Shown: piece by piece, positions 28,971 through 37,927 of the stretch
How the letters are laid out: every line of letters begins with the position of its first letter
How positions within the stretch are numbered: the stretch's first letter is position 1
The notes under the pieces: generated by a model
Told to the model about the DNA's origin: nothing
Databases searched by the model: none
Seen by the model: the letters and a program-made list of their open reading frames with translations, nothing else
NCBI RefSeq assembly: GCF_010994755.1
Contig: NZ_WHSB02000008.1
Coordinates: 247,512-311,511, forward strand
Direction: 5' to 3'
Origin: Shinella lacus
Lineage (GTDB): Bacteria; Pseudomonadota; Alphaproteobacteria; Rhizobiales; Rhizobiaceae
Length of the DNA: 64,000 bases
Position numbers and translations under genes: made by a program

Positions 28971-30359
28971 ATGGCATCGTTTGAAACGATTACCCCGATT
29001 GATGACAGTGTCCTGCTCACCCGCGAGCGGCACACTGATAGGGATGTCGACGCGGCACTTTCGCGAGCATCCAAGACCTTTTCCGTGTGGCGCTCCTGGT
29101 CACTTGCTCGCCGCATCGAAATTCTCGAAAAAGCTGTCGCCGCGTTTGTCAGACAAAAGGATTCAATCGCTGCCGAGATAACCAGCCAGATTGGCCGCCC
29201 GATCGCTTATAGCGGAGGAGAAGTGGCCGGATTCGAGACGCGCGCTCGAACCATGCTCCGGCTTGCTCCCGAGGCGCTGCAGCCTTTTGTGCCTTCCACA
29301 CTTGAAGGATTTGATAGGTCGATCAAACGCGCGGCGCTTGGCGTTGTCGCGGTGTTGGCACCTTGGAACTATCCGTTCCTTACGGCAGTAAACGCAATCA
29401 TCCCGGCACTTGCCGCCGGAAACGTCGTGGTCTTGAAACATTCCGACCAGGCGCCGTTGGCGGCTGAACGGATGGATGAAGCCTTCCGCGCGGTCGGGCT
29501 GCCGGATGGTGTCTTCCAATTCCTGCACATTGACCATGACCAGGTCGCCCGGATGATTGCCGACCCGAGAGTTTCATACGTGTGCTTCACGGGTTCGGTT
29601 GGCGGGGGACATGCCGTTCAAGGTGCGCTGTCGGGATCCTTCACTTCGGCTGGTTTGGAGCTTGGCGGAAAGGATCCGGCATATGTCCGCGAAGACGCAA
29701 ACGTTGAATACGCGATCGCGAATATTGCCGACGGCATCTTCTTCAATTCCGGCCAGAGCTGCTGCGGAATCGAGCGCGTCTACGTGCACGAGCGTCATTA
29801 CAAGGCCGTAGTAGACGGCTTGGTTGCCTATGCTGAGCAGCTTAAGCTGGGCGACCCGCGAGATGCGGCAACCACGCTTGGCCCAATGGTAAAAACATCG
29901 GCGGCTAATAGTGTTCGGACGCAGATCGCGGATGCTGTCAGGGCGGGTGCGCGCGCGCTCGTCGACGGCAAGAAGTTCTCTGCCGACACGGGGCGGTCGG
30001 CTTACCTTGCCCCCCAAATCGTAGTCGATTGCGATCACTCAATGTCCATTATGGCGGAAGAAACATTCGGTCCCGTTGCCGGTGTAATGTCAGTCCGTTC
30101 GGACGAGGAAGCAGTTCGCTTGATGAACGACAGCCGCTACGGTCTGACCGCATCCGTGTGGACTGCCGACAGCGCCGCTGCTGAAATCATAGGCGATCAG
30201 CTTGAGACCGGTACGGTCTTCATGAATCGCTGCGACTACCTGGATCCAGAACTGGCTTGGACCGGCGTAAAGGATTCGGGGCGTGGGGCGACGCTCTCTC
30301 GGTTCGGCTACGATTACGTAACGCGACCGAAGTCTTACCATTTCCGCCTGAAGGTCTAA
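28971..30359 (+). CDS. NAD(P)-dependent aldehyde dehydrogenase
   Basis: 462 residues. Cofactor loop VLAPWNYPFLTAVN, glutamate of LELGGKDP, catalytic cysteine in FNSGQSCCGIERV and C-terminal KDSGRGATLSRFG are standard for the superfamily. It oxidises an aldehyde, likely the product of the aminotransferase or a polyamine oxidase on this block (for example gamma-aminobutyraldehyde or a semialdehyde), to the acid. AGAGGAA precedes the ATG. Confidence 0.92.
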   Translation: MASFETITPIDDSVLLTRERHTDRDVDAALSRASKTFSVWRSWSLARRIEILEKAVAAFVRQKDSIAAEITSQIGRPIAYSGGEVAGFETRARTMLRLAPEALQPFVPSTLEGFDRSIKRAALGVVAVLAPWNYPFLTAVNAIIPALAAGNVVVLKHSDQAPLAAERMDEAFRAVGLPDGVFQFLHIDHDQVARMIADPRVSYVCFTGSVGGGHAVQGALSGSFTSAGLELGGKDPAYVREDANVEYAIANIADGIFFNSGQSCCGIERVYVHERHYKAVVDGLVAYAEQLKLGDPRDAATTLGPMVKTSAANSVRTQIADAVRAGARALVDGKKFSADTGRSAYLAPQIVVDCDHSMSIMAEETFGPVAGVMSVRSDEEAVRLMNDSRYGLTASVWTADSAAAEIIGDQLETGTVFMNRCDYLDPELAWTGVKDSGRGATLSRFGYDYVTRPKSYHFRLKV

Positions 30360-30714
30360 CCACGGCTGCTCGCACATGCGCTTCTGAGCTACGCAAAGCC
30401 ATATCGGGTATGGCTTTGCGGAAGGTGGAGATGTTGTAGGTGGGACGAGTTCGAGGACGAGTTCGAGGAGCGATTTCGAATAACCACAAGGGGGATTGGA
30501 TCAATACCACAGGTCGGGTGTGTACTGGTTTTGGTAGTTGGGCGGGTATCGGCAAATTCTAAGACCGTCCCTCCATCGCCCTAATCTAAATAAAATGAGT
30601 ATTGCGGTGGCTTCACATGCGAAACTTGACGCGAATGAAACCGCGCTGCTTTGCTGCATAGCAGTTTCGGGTCGCGCAGCAATTTGGCACAGGCAAGCAG
30701 AGTGTGTCTGGGGA
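30360..30714. other. Gap downstream of the aldehyde dehydrogenase
   Basis: 355 bases without a supported gene. It holds the hairpin at 30392-30420 and a perfect 12-base tandem duplication GACGAGTTCGAG (30444-30467). It ends where the minus-strand gene at 30715 stops. Confidence 0.45.
30392..30420 (+). terminator. Hairpin after the aldehyde dehydrogenase gene
   Basis: Twelve-base perfect stem CGCAAAGCCATA/TATGGCTTTGCG, loop TCGGG, 33 bases after the stop. No T-tract, but the stem is long and perfect. Confidence 0.55.
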
Positions 30715-31476
30715 CTACCGCTTGAATCGAAAATCGAAGCCGAACTCAGCCAGAGCGTTTTTCAGCGCGCTTTCAAGCGTCGGCTTATTACGCGCGTCGA
30801 TACACTCGAGCATCAACACTTGCAGTCGATGCAAGGGTATTCGAGAGAGCAAGTCGTGAAGCTCCGGGTGAAAAATTTCTCTTTTTTCCATAAAATTGGT
30901 GATCGCAAGTGCGTACCCTCTGACCTCCGCGTCGTCGACTGCCTCTCTAAAAACTGGTACGGATTTCATGTTAACTTCAAGCATGTCACACAGTTTCCTA
31001 GCAAGGGGATACTCAAGCGTTCGCAGCGCCATTGCAACCAACAAATGGACTTTCAAATTCTGGGATTGGTGCCGGTTAGCATAGCAATAATCGCTAATCT
31101 TCGCTGCCACCTCGATCCAGACGTCGTTTGGCACATCCCGAAAACAAAGAACTCGAAGGATCCAGTCAAATGGACGCTTACTGCGGAGCAAATTGACTTT
31201 AGATCGATCGCCAAGGTCACGCAGGTCTTCCCACCTATAGCTGAAAACCATTCGATCCCGTTTCAATGGGGGGATCATGTTCGACGGCTGATCGTCATTT
31301 CCGATATATACCAGCGTCTGAAAAATCTCCCGTTCCATTTTGAAATCCAGGGAGAATTGCCGGTAGAGATCAAGCGTCGCCTCGATGCTGTGGGGAAAGG
31401 CGCGCTCCTCGTAGAGGGTTTGAAAAACAACCCGCTTCCGACATCTCCCGAGTTCATGGTCGGCTCGGCCGCCCAA
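30715..31476 (-). CDS. Unknown protein, minus strand
   Basis: Up to 253 residues (TTG at 31476; ATG at 31338 would give 207). I do not recognise a family. Composition is that of a soluble helical protein with many Leu, Arg, Asp and Glu; the codons look coding (for example VHLLVAMALRTLEYPLARKL and LESALKNALAEFGFDFRF), in contrast to the Cys/His/Arg-rich reading on the other strand. No ribosome site is clear for either start, so the 5' end may be altered. It is divergent from the unknown gene at 31492 with little room for a promoter if the longer start is real. Confidence 0.5.
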   Translation of the reverse strand: MGGRADHELGRCRKRVVFQTLYEERAFPHSIEATLDLYRQFSLDFKMEREIFQTLVYIGNDDQPSNMIPPLKRDRMVFSYRWEDLRDLGDRSKVNLLRSKRPFDWILRVLCFRDVPNDVWIEVAAKISDYCYANRHQSQNLKVHLLVAMALRTLEYPLARKLCDMLEVNMKSVPVFREAVDDAEVRGYALAITNFMEKREIFHPELHDLLSRIPLHRLQVLMLECIDARNKPTLESALKNALAEFGFDFRFKR

Positions 31477-31491
31477 TCGCTAGAGGAAGAT

Positions 31492-32649
31492 ATGGAGTTT
31501 TCAATTCTGCGTCCGCAAGCGCCCGAAGCTGAGACCGTTGAAAGTGTTCTGGAGGAATTAGCAGTCAACAAACCCGTCATAGCACGCCGCGGTTTTGCTG
31601 CCTTTCATCGTCAGCGCAAGCTGTTGACCGACGAAAACTGGGCGGCGATCGGCTCGGCGATCGCTAGCGATCTGGCTACTGTGAGCGTTGATGGTGACTT
31701 CACTACTCGTCTGCATCTGCTTGCGGACGTGGTCTCATATCCTGGCAGCGCGCAGCGGGCGGAGATCGACATTAAGGCGCTTCTAGGCGACGCACAATTC
31801 TTCGACAATCTGATCGCTTCCGTCTCTAACGATGATGATCTTTCGATTGGCTCTGCGGTATTTCTCGCGCTTCAGGCGTTTCTGGGGAAGGCGCTTCCAC
31901 CTCCAACTCGTACAGCGGCGAACGGAGCCAAAGTTCCGGAGGCCTCAGAACACTACGACTGGTTCAAGGGGTTTCTTGAGGGCGATACGCCTCTTACCGA
32001 AGATCAGAGCGATCGCATTGCAACTCTTGCCAAGGAAGCGCACATTGTTCGTAGTTTGATCAACGCGTCGAAGGCAAAATCGGTAAATGCTGCGATCAAT
32101 TCGGTCATTAAGGCCGCAATGTTGAAATGCGAACTCCCGCGAACCGATCTTACAGTGCTCTTGGATGACTATGATTATATTCAAAACCTTCTTGGCGAGG
32201 ATTTCTCGCGTACGGTTGAGCGTTACGCAGCACGTGTTTCCACCAAAAACCTGCTTGATTTGACACTTGAAAGCGTTCCCGCCGCTCTTCTTGTCGATAC
32301 CGGCAAAATGTCGGCACCTCCATGGCAATCATTTCATTCGCGAGTAGGTGTCCTGCTCGCTCAAGTCCCCACGGGCGACTGGCTCGAGCACCTATCCAGC
32401 GGTTCATCTCTCGCTGAGGTGCTCATCAGAAAGATAGAAACCTCTGGCCTGAGCATCGACGATCCAGATTTCAGACGTGTCTTCGCTGACTTTATCGCGG
32501 GTGTACTTAGTGGAACAATTTCAGTCGCCAAAAATGATCTGAATTACGATAGGCTGCTAGATTGCATTGATGCCAAGTTCCACCCGGACGTAATCCGTAC
32601 GATACGTGAGCGTCTTTCAAACATCGGTGCGGCCACCCTCGCGGCTTGA
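31492..32649 (+). CDS. Unknown protein of about 385 residues
   Basis: No family recognised. The ATG at 31492 is preferred because AGAGGAAG lies six bases before it; an ATG at 31456 is the alternative. The frame remains open far upstream (to 30538), but that part overlaps the minus-strand gene and reads as its antisense. The protein is soluble, acidic and mostly helical, with no signal peptide or membrane segment, and no nucleotide-binding or metal motif was seen. A short gene follows immediately. The unit may be an accessory module unrelated to the catabolic genes. Confidence 0.6.
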   Translation: MEFSILRPQAPEAETVESVLEELAVNKPVIARRGFAAFHRQRKLLTDENWAAIGSAIASDLATVSVDGDFTTRLHLLADVVSYPGSAQRAEIDIKALLGDAQFFDNLIASVSNDDDLSIGSAVFLALQAFLGKALPPPTRTAANGAKVPEASEHYDWFKGFLEGDTPLTEDQSDRIATLAKEAHIVRSLINASKAKSVNAAINSVIKAAMLKCELPRTDLTVLLDDYDYIQNLLGEDFSRTVERYAARVSTKNLLDLTLESVPAALLVDTGKMSAPPWQSFHSRVGVLLAQVPTGDWLEHLSSGSSLAEVLIRKIETSGLSIDDPDFRRVFADFIAGVLSGTISVAKNDLNYDRLLDCIDAKFHPDVIRTIRERLSNIGAATLAA

Positions 32650-32679
32650 TTGAAGGCATTCCCACATATAATAAAGCAA

Positions 32680-33018
32680 ATGGTGACAACTGGAGATAGG
32701 CTGTCATCTACTGAAAAGGATAGCATCGTCCGCTATATTCTCAGCTCGGCGCTTGAAGGAAACAGCGTTCCTGTTCTCCAGGAATTTCTTGGTCTGGGCC
32801 GCAAGAGAGTTTCAGATTACATCAAGCACTCACAGGAAAGCAGCCGTGAGAAGATCGAAGGCGCTTGGACCGTCTTCTCACGAAGCAACAACGATCATAC
32901 GTTCACTCAGCAGATCGGCGAGTTGATCCACGGAAAGAAGAAGGCGCGAAGTTTCCTCGAAATCATTTGGGGATTGAACCGCGATCAAGCCGAAGAAGAC
33001 GACAAGGCAGACGCATGA
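32680..33018 (+). CDS. Small unknown protein with a possible HTH
   Basis: 112 residues from ATG 32680; a TTG at 32650 directly after the previous stop is an alternative. A helix-turn-helix-like stretch (VPVLQEFLGLGRKRVSDYI, about residues 28-46) suggests DNA binding, but this is weak. The C-terminus is charged (EEDDKADA). It is downstream of, and probably co-transcribed with, the unknown 385-residue gene. Confidence 0.55.
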   Translation: MVTTGDRLSSTEKDSIVRYILSSALEGNSVPVLQEFLGLGRKRVSDYIKHSQESSREKIEGAWTVFSRSNNDHTFTQQIGELIHGKKKARSFLEIIWGLNRDQAEEDDKADA

Positions 33019-33161
33019 TGCGAAGCCAAGCAATCCGTGTGTCGCCTATCAACGCGGGATCGTGTGAGCGCCGAACGAAACCTCAGCATCGCGAAGCGAT
33101 CGGAAAAGGCACGGATGTCGAGCCGGTTGTCGCCTTGATGAGCGAAAACCGGCTCCTTTAA
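33015..33161 (+). CDS. Possible 48-residue protein
   Basis: Its ATG overlaps the previous stop (ATGA), an arrangement typical of translational coupling. The product is Arg-rich with no recognised pattern. It ends one base before the convergent dadA-like gene. Could be spurious. Confidence 0.25.
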   Translation: MMRSQAIRVSPINAGSCERRTKPQHREAIGKGTDVEPVVALMSENRLL

Positions 33162-34409
33162 CTAAGCCGCGCGCGCGCTCGCTACTGCCTCACCTACCAA
33201 TTCGGCTGTCGCACACGACAAAGTCCATCCAAGATGCCCATGCCCCGTGTTGTAAAATACGTCCGGTTGGCGACCCCTGCCGACACGTGGCAGCATGTTT
33301 GGCATCATGGGCCGCAGGCCGCTCCAGGGAACAACGCGACTGGTGTTGATGTCGGGAAAATACTGCCGGGTCCAGCGAACCAGCGGAGCAATCCGGTCGG
33401 CGCGGATGTCGTAGTTGACACCGTTGATTTCGGCAGTGCCGGCCACTCGGAAGCGATCCTTGCCCAGCCGGCTCGTGACGATCTTGGCCGCGTCGTCGAG
33501 CAAACTTACCCAAGGAGCCCCTGCCTGGCTTCGTTCATCGTCGAGATGAACCGTTATCGAGTATCCCTTGACCGGATATATATTCACCCGATCGCCCAGC
33601 ATGCTGGCAAAGCGTCTGCTGGCCACGCCGGCGCAAATCACGACTCCGTCGAACGTCTGCTCTGATGGCTCTACTTCTTGCAGGGCATAATCGGAACCCA
33701 CTGACTGCCACTGAATGGAAACTCCCTTCCGTTGCCGCCGGAAGCCCACCACGTCGGTTTCCAGTTGGAACGCCGCACCCTTTCGGACGCACACCTCCGC
33801 GAGCCCGCGGGTAAACTTGTGGATGTCTCCTGTCGAATCCGATGGAGTGTAGAAGCCTCCATAGAACGAACCGGTCAGAGTTGGTTCAATGGACCGGATC
33901 TCATCCGGTCCGACCGCATGGCGGTCCAACCCGCCGGCCAACAACAGCTTATTCACCTCGAGCGCGTGGCGGTAGCTTTTTTCATCCTTGTAGAAGTGAA
34001 GGATTCCCCGCCTTTCGAGATCGAAGTTGATTCCTTCTCGCTCAGCGATTTCGAACATGTGCTTTCTGGCTTCGATTGCCAGTCTTGCCGTGTCGATCGT
34101 ATTGCTCTTGTATTTCGGGATGGCTGCGACGAATTCCGCAAGCCAGGAATATTTCGACCAGGACGGCTTTGGATTAAGAAGCAGCGGAGCGTCTTTCGTG
34201 AGCATCCACTTGACCCCCTTCAGCAGGGTAGACCAATGGTTCCAGACTTCAGCATTGCTGGCCGAAAGCTGACCGCCATTCGCGAAGGAAGTCTCCATCG
34301 CGGGATACGCGTGGCGGTCGAAGACGGTTACCTGATAACCACGGTTAAGCAGAGCGTACGCTGTCGTGATGCCGGTGATGCCGGCCCCGACGATTGCATA
34401 ATGGGGCAT
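33162..34409 (-). CDS. DadA-like FAD amine/amino acid oxidoreductase under a glycine riboswitch
   Basis: 415 residues. FAD-binding AIVGAGITGITTAYALLNRGY, ETSFANGGQLSAS and the end FYNTGHGHLGWTLSC place it in the DadA/glycine oxidase-like family. It is a diverged paralogue of the gene at 22945. A tandem glycine riboswitch lies directly upstream, and GGGAGA precedes the ATG, so glycine, sarcosine or another glycine-yielding compound is a more likely substrate than D-alanine. A GntR gene upstream on the same strand adds a second control. Confidence 0.85.
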   Translation of the reverse strand: MPHYAIVGAGITGITTAYALLNRGYQVTVFDRHAYPAMETSFANGGQLSASNAEVWNHWSTLLKGVKWMLTKDAPLLLNPKPSWSKYSWLAEFVAAIPKYKSNTIDTARLAIEARKHMFEIAEREGINFDLERRGILHFYKDEKSYRHALEVNKLLLAGGLDRHAVGPDEIRSIEPTLTGSFYGGFYTPSDSTGDIHKFTRGLAEVCVRKGAAFQLETDVVGFRRQRKGVSIQWQSVGSDYALQEVEPSEQTFDGVVICAGVASRRFASMLGDRVNIYPVKGYSITVHLDDERSQAGAPWVSLLDDAAKIVTSRLGKDRFRVAGTAEINGVNYDIRADRIAPLVRWTRQYFPDINTSRVVPWSGLRPMMPNMLPRVGRGRQPDVFYNTGHGHLGWTLSCATAELVGEAVASARAA

Positions 34410-34440
34410 TCATTGTTCTCCCAAGGACAAGTTTACGAGG

Positions 34441-34620
34441 GTCTTGCGACCCGGTGATCCCCGTCTGTCCTTGGTACCTGAGAGCTTCCCGCGTTGCGGT
34501 ATCCCCTTCGGTGGGCATTACTGCCACTCTCCAGATTTTCCAGCCATGCGGTCCTTTTGCCTGAGAGATTCTCGGGGAATTGCTCCGTCGGCGCCGCTGT
34601 CGCGATCTCTTCCGCATGGC
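34441..34620 (-). promoter_or_regulatory. Tandem glycine riboswitch (gcvT-type)
   Basis: On the minus strand two glycine aptamers lie in a row. Aptamer 1 spans about 34619-34544 with an 8-base P1 (CCATGCGG/CCGCATGG) and the conserved GAGAATCTCTCAGGC ... AAAAGGACCG. Aptamer 2 spans about 34536-34457 with GGAGAGTGGCA, GCCCACCGAAGGGG, AGCTCTCAGGTACC and GGACAGACGGGGA. Both match the well-known cooperative glycine-sensing fold. A short stem (GGGTC-GCAA-GACCC, 34440-34453) and the ribosome site follow, so it probably switches expression of the dadA-like gene on when glycine is abundant. Confidence 0.92.
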
Positions 34621-34634
34621 CATTGGAAACTTGA

Positions 34635-35573
34635 TTATTGCATGTCGCGTTCTACCGCGACATCGTCGTGTTCTTCCTCCGTCAAGCGAACCATTCCGCC
34701 GCGCAGCAGTTCGAGGTCGCTGTCCATATGAGTGAACGTCTCCTCCCGCGACACCTGAAGATGAATATGCATCAAAGACGCAGCCACCTGTCGATTTCCC
34801 TCGAGAAGGGCATTCAGTATCTGTCGGTGCTCGACCATCGACTTGCGCAAGCGCTCGATGCGGACGAAGCCGAGATACTCGGTAACTCGCCGGATATTGT
34901 TCTGCCGCTCAATGGATTGGACAAGCTCATTGGTGCGTGCGCCTTGCGCCACCGTCTTGTGAAACCTTGCATCCAGGTCGAACAGTCGACGACGATCCAT
35001 ATGCAATACGTTTGAGATCGCTTCTTCGTGATCCTGGTCGAGTGTCCGAAGGATGGCATGGTCGATTTCGTAATGATCCGACAGAATGGCCGCCGGTTCA
35101 ATAATTTGCCGAAATCTGTAGCTATCAGCCATTGCACTCGGGCTTACGTCGGCAAAAATCCAACCACGCCCCGGCGACGGCTCCACCAAACGATCCCGCG
35201 TCAGCCGCCGCAGTGTGGAAACAAGTACTCCGTTCGGTACAGAGTAGCGCTGCATGAGCGCTCGTTCGCTGAAAACCGAATTGAGCTCGCCCGTTGCCAT
35301 ATCGCGCATCACGCGTTCGTCGAGCAGCTCTTCGCCGTCATTCGAACCAGTTTTGAGAAGCGACGCAATGTCTTTGAGGATGAATCCTCGTCGTGGTTCG
35401 TAGGCGAGAACGCCTTCCTCCTCAAGCTTCTGAAGAACCCGACGAATAGGTGTTCTGGACACGCCAAGTTGTTCGGCCACCTCTGCCTCGTTGATGCGAT
35501 CGCCAGAGCGAAGGTCATCACTCAACTGCATGCGAAGCTGTTCGAGGATTCTAGCTTGGAGTGGGGTCTGCAT
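34635..35573 (-). CDS. GntR-family regulator with duplicated wHTH and FCD domain
   Basis: 312 residues from ATG 35573. First winged helix (VAEQLGVSRTPIRRVLQKLEEEG) is followed by a second (SERALMQRYSVPNGVLVSTLRRL, about residues 90-150), then an FCD ligand domain (LDARFHKTVAQGARTNELV). Same layout as the gene at 21625. It lies upstream of the riboswitch and dadA-like gene on the same strand and is divergent from an AraC gene; it probably regulates one or both. A longer start at 35639 is possible. Confidence 0.82.
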   Translation of the reverse strand: MQTPLQARILEQLRMQLSDDLRSGDRINEAEVAEQLGVSRTPIRRVLQKLEEEGVLAYEPRRGFILKDIASLLKTGSNDGEELLDERVMRDMATGELNSVFSERALMQRYSVPNGVLVSTLRRLTRDRLVEPSPGRGWIFADVSPSAMADSYRFRQIIEPAAILSDHYEIDHAILRTLDQDHEEAISNVLHMDRRRLFDLDARFHKTVAQGARTNELVQSIERQNNIRRVTEYLGFVRIERLRKSMVEHRQILNALLEGNRQVAASLMHIHLQVSREETFTHMDSDLELLRGGMVRLTEEEHDDVAVERDMQ

Positions 35574-35752
35574 CTCTTTTCTCTTTGAGGTGGAATTGCT
35601 TTTTAAACGCGCAAAACGCTTTTGTCCAGATGATTCCAATTGCTGAAAACGCTAAAATAAAATAAGACTCCTCAATTGTCGAAAACGGAGACGGATAAAA
35701 AGGAACGCCGCTCCCTTGACGGCGTACGAACGCATGGCAGAGGGAGTTCACC

Positions 35753-36715
35753 ATGTTTTCCTTTCCAGATCGGCATTTCTCAACTGATGCTCTTCACACG
35801 AGCAAAAAGCTTGGGGCGTGGCGTGAAATGATTTCCGATGTATTCTTCCGCGTCGATATAGACACGGCGACGACGGATACTTGGTCGGCATCCATCTCTG
35901 AGGTAAACCTTCAGAGGAGTAGCATCTCAAGGTACATCACCGAACGGGCGCGCGGAGTGCGAAGTCGGCACGCCATCTCCGCGGATATTGAGGAATTCTA
36001 CATTTTCGTATTCCCTCTCGAGGGCACCATGTACTTTAGCCAGTATGGGCGGGAAGGCGTGGTTAGCGTAGGGCAATACGTCATGCTCCGCTCAAGCGAT
36101 TTCTATAATCTCTCCTGCGACACCTACTTCAATGGAATCTTTCTTAAAGTCCCGACGAAGGTCGTAGATGAGGTTTACAAGGATGCCAGCCGTCACTGTT
36201 CTAACTGGAGACCGGCTCATCCCGTACTGAGCAAGGTCTTTTTGTCCAACCTGCTGGCCATCAGTGATCTGACGGCTGAAGAGCGAAATAGTTATTCCTG
36301 GTGTTTGGACCGGCAACTCCTTGGCAGTCTGATCGCGATGTTGCGCGCTGAAGAGGGGGGCAACCTAAGCTCCACCAGCGCCACTCACGGACTGTTCGAG
36401 CGCCTCACCAGGATCGTCGAAAAGCGCTACTCGCAGGAAAAGTTCACGCCTGCAATTGCTGCGGCCGAACTCAAGGTGTCGGTTGGCTACATGCACAGGT
36501 GCGTCAAGGCAAACGGAACGAGTTTTTCCGAACTACTTCGGGACGTTCGACTTGCTCGCTCTTTCGAGATGCTGCAGGACCATTCGCTGCGCCTGCAGGT
36601 CGGGGAAATCGCATATCGGAATGGATTTTCGGATCATTCTGCGTTCTCGAAGATTTTTCGGCAACGCTACGGCAAAACACCGACTGAACTGAGGGACCAG
36701 TTGGTCACCGTATGA
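35753..36715 (+). CDS. AraC/XylS-family transcriptional activator
   Basis: 320 residues: an N-terminal effector domain of the AraC-binding-like (FeaR/NphR) type and a C-terminal pair of helix-turn-helix motifs (AAAELKVSVGYMHRCVK and GEIAYRNGFSDHSAFSKIFRQRYGKTP). It precedes the HDAC-like amidohydrolase and peptide-type transporter genes and is the obvious candidate to activate them. AGAGGGAG precedes the ATG. Confidence 0.87.
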   Translation: MFSFPDRHFSTDALHTSKKLGAWREMISDVFFRVDIDTATTDTWSASISEVNLQRSSISRYITERARGVRSRHAISADIEEFYIFVFPLEGTMYFSQYGREGVVSVGQYVMLRSSDFYNLSCDTYFNGIFLKVPTKVVDEVYKDASRHCSNWRPAHPVLSKVFLSNLLAISDLTAEERNSYSWCLDRQLLGSLIAMLRAEEGGNLSSTSATHGLFERLTRIVEKRYSQEKFTPAIAAAELKVSVGYMHRCVKANGTSFSELLRDVRLARSFEMLQDHSLRLQVGEIAYRNGFSDHSAFSKIFRQRYGKTPTELRDQLVTV

Positions 36716-36801
36716 CTAGGGAACGGTCACGGTGCGACTAACCGAAATCGGGCGATGGATGCAACCTCACGGGCAATATTTCGCTCGGAGGGTGAGTTCA
36801 A

Positions 36802-37899
36802 ATGGGAACCGGATTTGTATTTCACGAACGCTGCATGTGGCATGACGCTGGAAACGCGGCATCGTTTGTACCGTCCGGTGGCTCGGTCCAACCGGACCAG
36901 CATGCCGAGGAGCCCGAGACGAAACGGCGTATCCGCAATCTTATGGAGGTTTCGGGGTTGCTGCCGAGGCTCGTGCACATCGCGGCGGAGCCTGTCGACA
37001 AAGATTTGATCCTAAGAGTTCATGGCCGGGCATATGTCGAAGAAATCGAGGCCAATAGCCGTGGCCTAGGCGGTACAGCAGGCACCAATACATTCTTTTC
37101 GACCGACGGCTACGACATCGCGCGGCTTTCGGCAGGAGGTTGCCTTTCATTGATGAGCGCCGTTGTCGCTGGCGACGTGTCCAACGGGTACTCCCTCACG
37201 CGACCACCTGGGCACCATGCCCGACCAAACGAAGGGATGGGCTTCTGCCTGTTTGCCAATGCCGCGATAGGTATTCGCGAGGTCCAGGCCCGGTTTGGGC
37301 TTTCCAGGATCGCAGTCGTAGATTGGGATGCGCACCACGGTAATGGTACCGAGGAAATATTCTATACCGATCCCTCGGTTCTCACGATCTCCATTCATCA
37401 GGACAACCTCTTCCCGATTGGAACCGGCGCTATGAAGGATCGCGGCGAGGGACGTGGCGAGGGATACAATATCAACATCCCGCTTCCTCCGGGGTCCGGT
37501 TCGGGTGCCTATTTCGCTGCGTTCGATCAGGTCGTACTCCCCGCGCTCTACCAATACCGGCCGGAATTGATCGTCGTGACATCCGGTTTTGACGCGAGTG
37601 GACTCGATCCGCTTGCTCGACTGATGCTCTACAGCGATGCGTATCGTTCGCTCACAAATAGGTTGATGACTGCTGCCGCCGATCTCTGCGGAGGGCGTAT
37701 CGCGATGACCCACGAGGGAGGGTACTCGCGAGCATACGCTCCGTTCTGCGGTCTTGCCGTAATGGAAACGCTAAGCGGCTTTCGGACTGACGCGGTTGAT
37801 CCCTTCAACGACTACATCGCGAGTTTCGCCGGCCAAAGCCTTCAGCCTCATCAAGAAGCGGTAGTCCAGCACGCACGTGGTCTTCTGGACCGACTTTGA
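36802..37899 (+). CDS. Class II HDAC-like amidohydrolase
   Basis: 365 residues of the arginase/deacetylase fold. RPPGHHARPNEGMGFCLFAN contains the catalytic HH pair; VVDWDAHHGNGTEE and SGFDASGLDPLARL hold the zinc ligands; HEGGYSRAYAPFC follows. Bacterial members remove acetyl groups from acetylpolyamines or acetyl-lysine (acetylpolyamine amidohydrolase, AcuC). With a downstream peptide-type importer and acetyl-CoA synthetase, it could release acetate from an imported N-acetyl compound, or act as an AcuC-like deacetylase of the synthetase. Confidence 0.88.
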   Translation: MGTGFVFHERCMWHDAGNAASFVPSGGSVQPDQHAEEPETKRRIRNLMEVSGLLPRLVHIAAEPVDKDLILRVHGRAYVEEIEANSRGLGGTAGTNTFFSTDGYDIARLSAGGCLSLMSAVVAGDVSNGYSLTRPPGHHARPNEGMGFCLFANAAIGIREVQARFGLSRIAVVDWDAHHGNGTEEIFYTDPSVLTISIHQDNLFPIGTGAMKDRGEGRGEGYNINIPLPPGSGSGAYFAAFDQVVLPALYQYRPELIVVTSGFDASGLDPLARLMLYSDAYRSLTNRLMTAAADLCGGRIAMTHEGGYSRAYAPFCGLAVMETLSGFRTDAVDPFNDYIASFAGQSLQPHQEAVVQHARGLLDRL

Positions 37900-37927
37900 A
37901 TCGACCAATCACAAAAAGGGGAATCAC

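Noticed and set aside
30444..30467. Two tandem copies of GACGAGTTCGAG as a possible array
   Set aside because: Only two copies with no spacers; not a CRISPR or iteron set.
30538..31491. Plus-strand frame continuous with the 385-residue unknown gene
   Set aside because: It reads as Cys/His/Arg-rich antisense of a better minus-strand frame, and a good ribosome site marks a start at 31492.
22945..34409. The two dadA-like genes as a recent duplication
   Set aside because: They share family motifs but differ along most of their length, so they are old paralogues, not a tandem copy.
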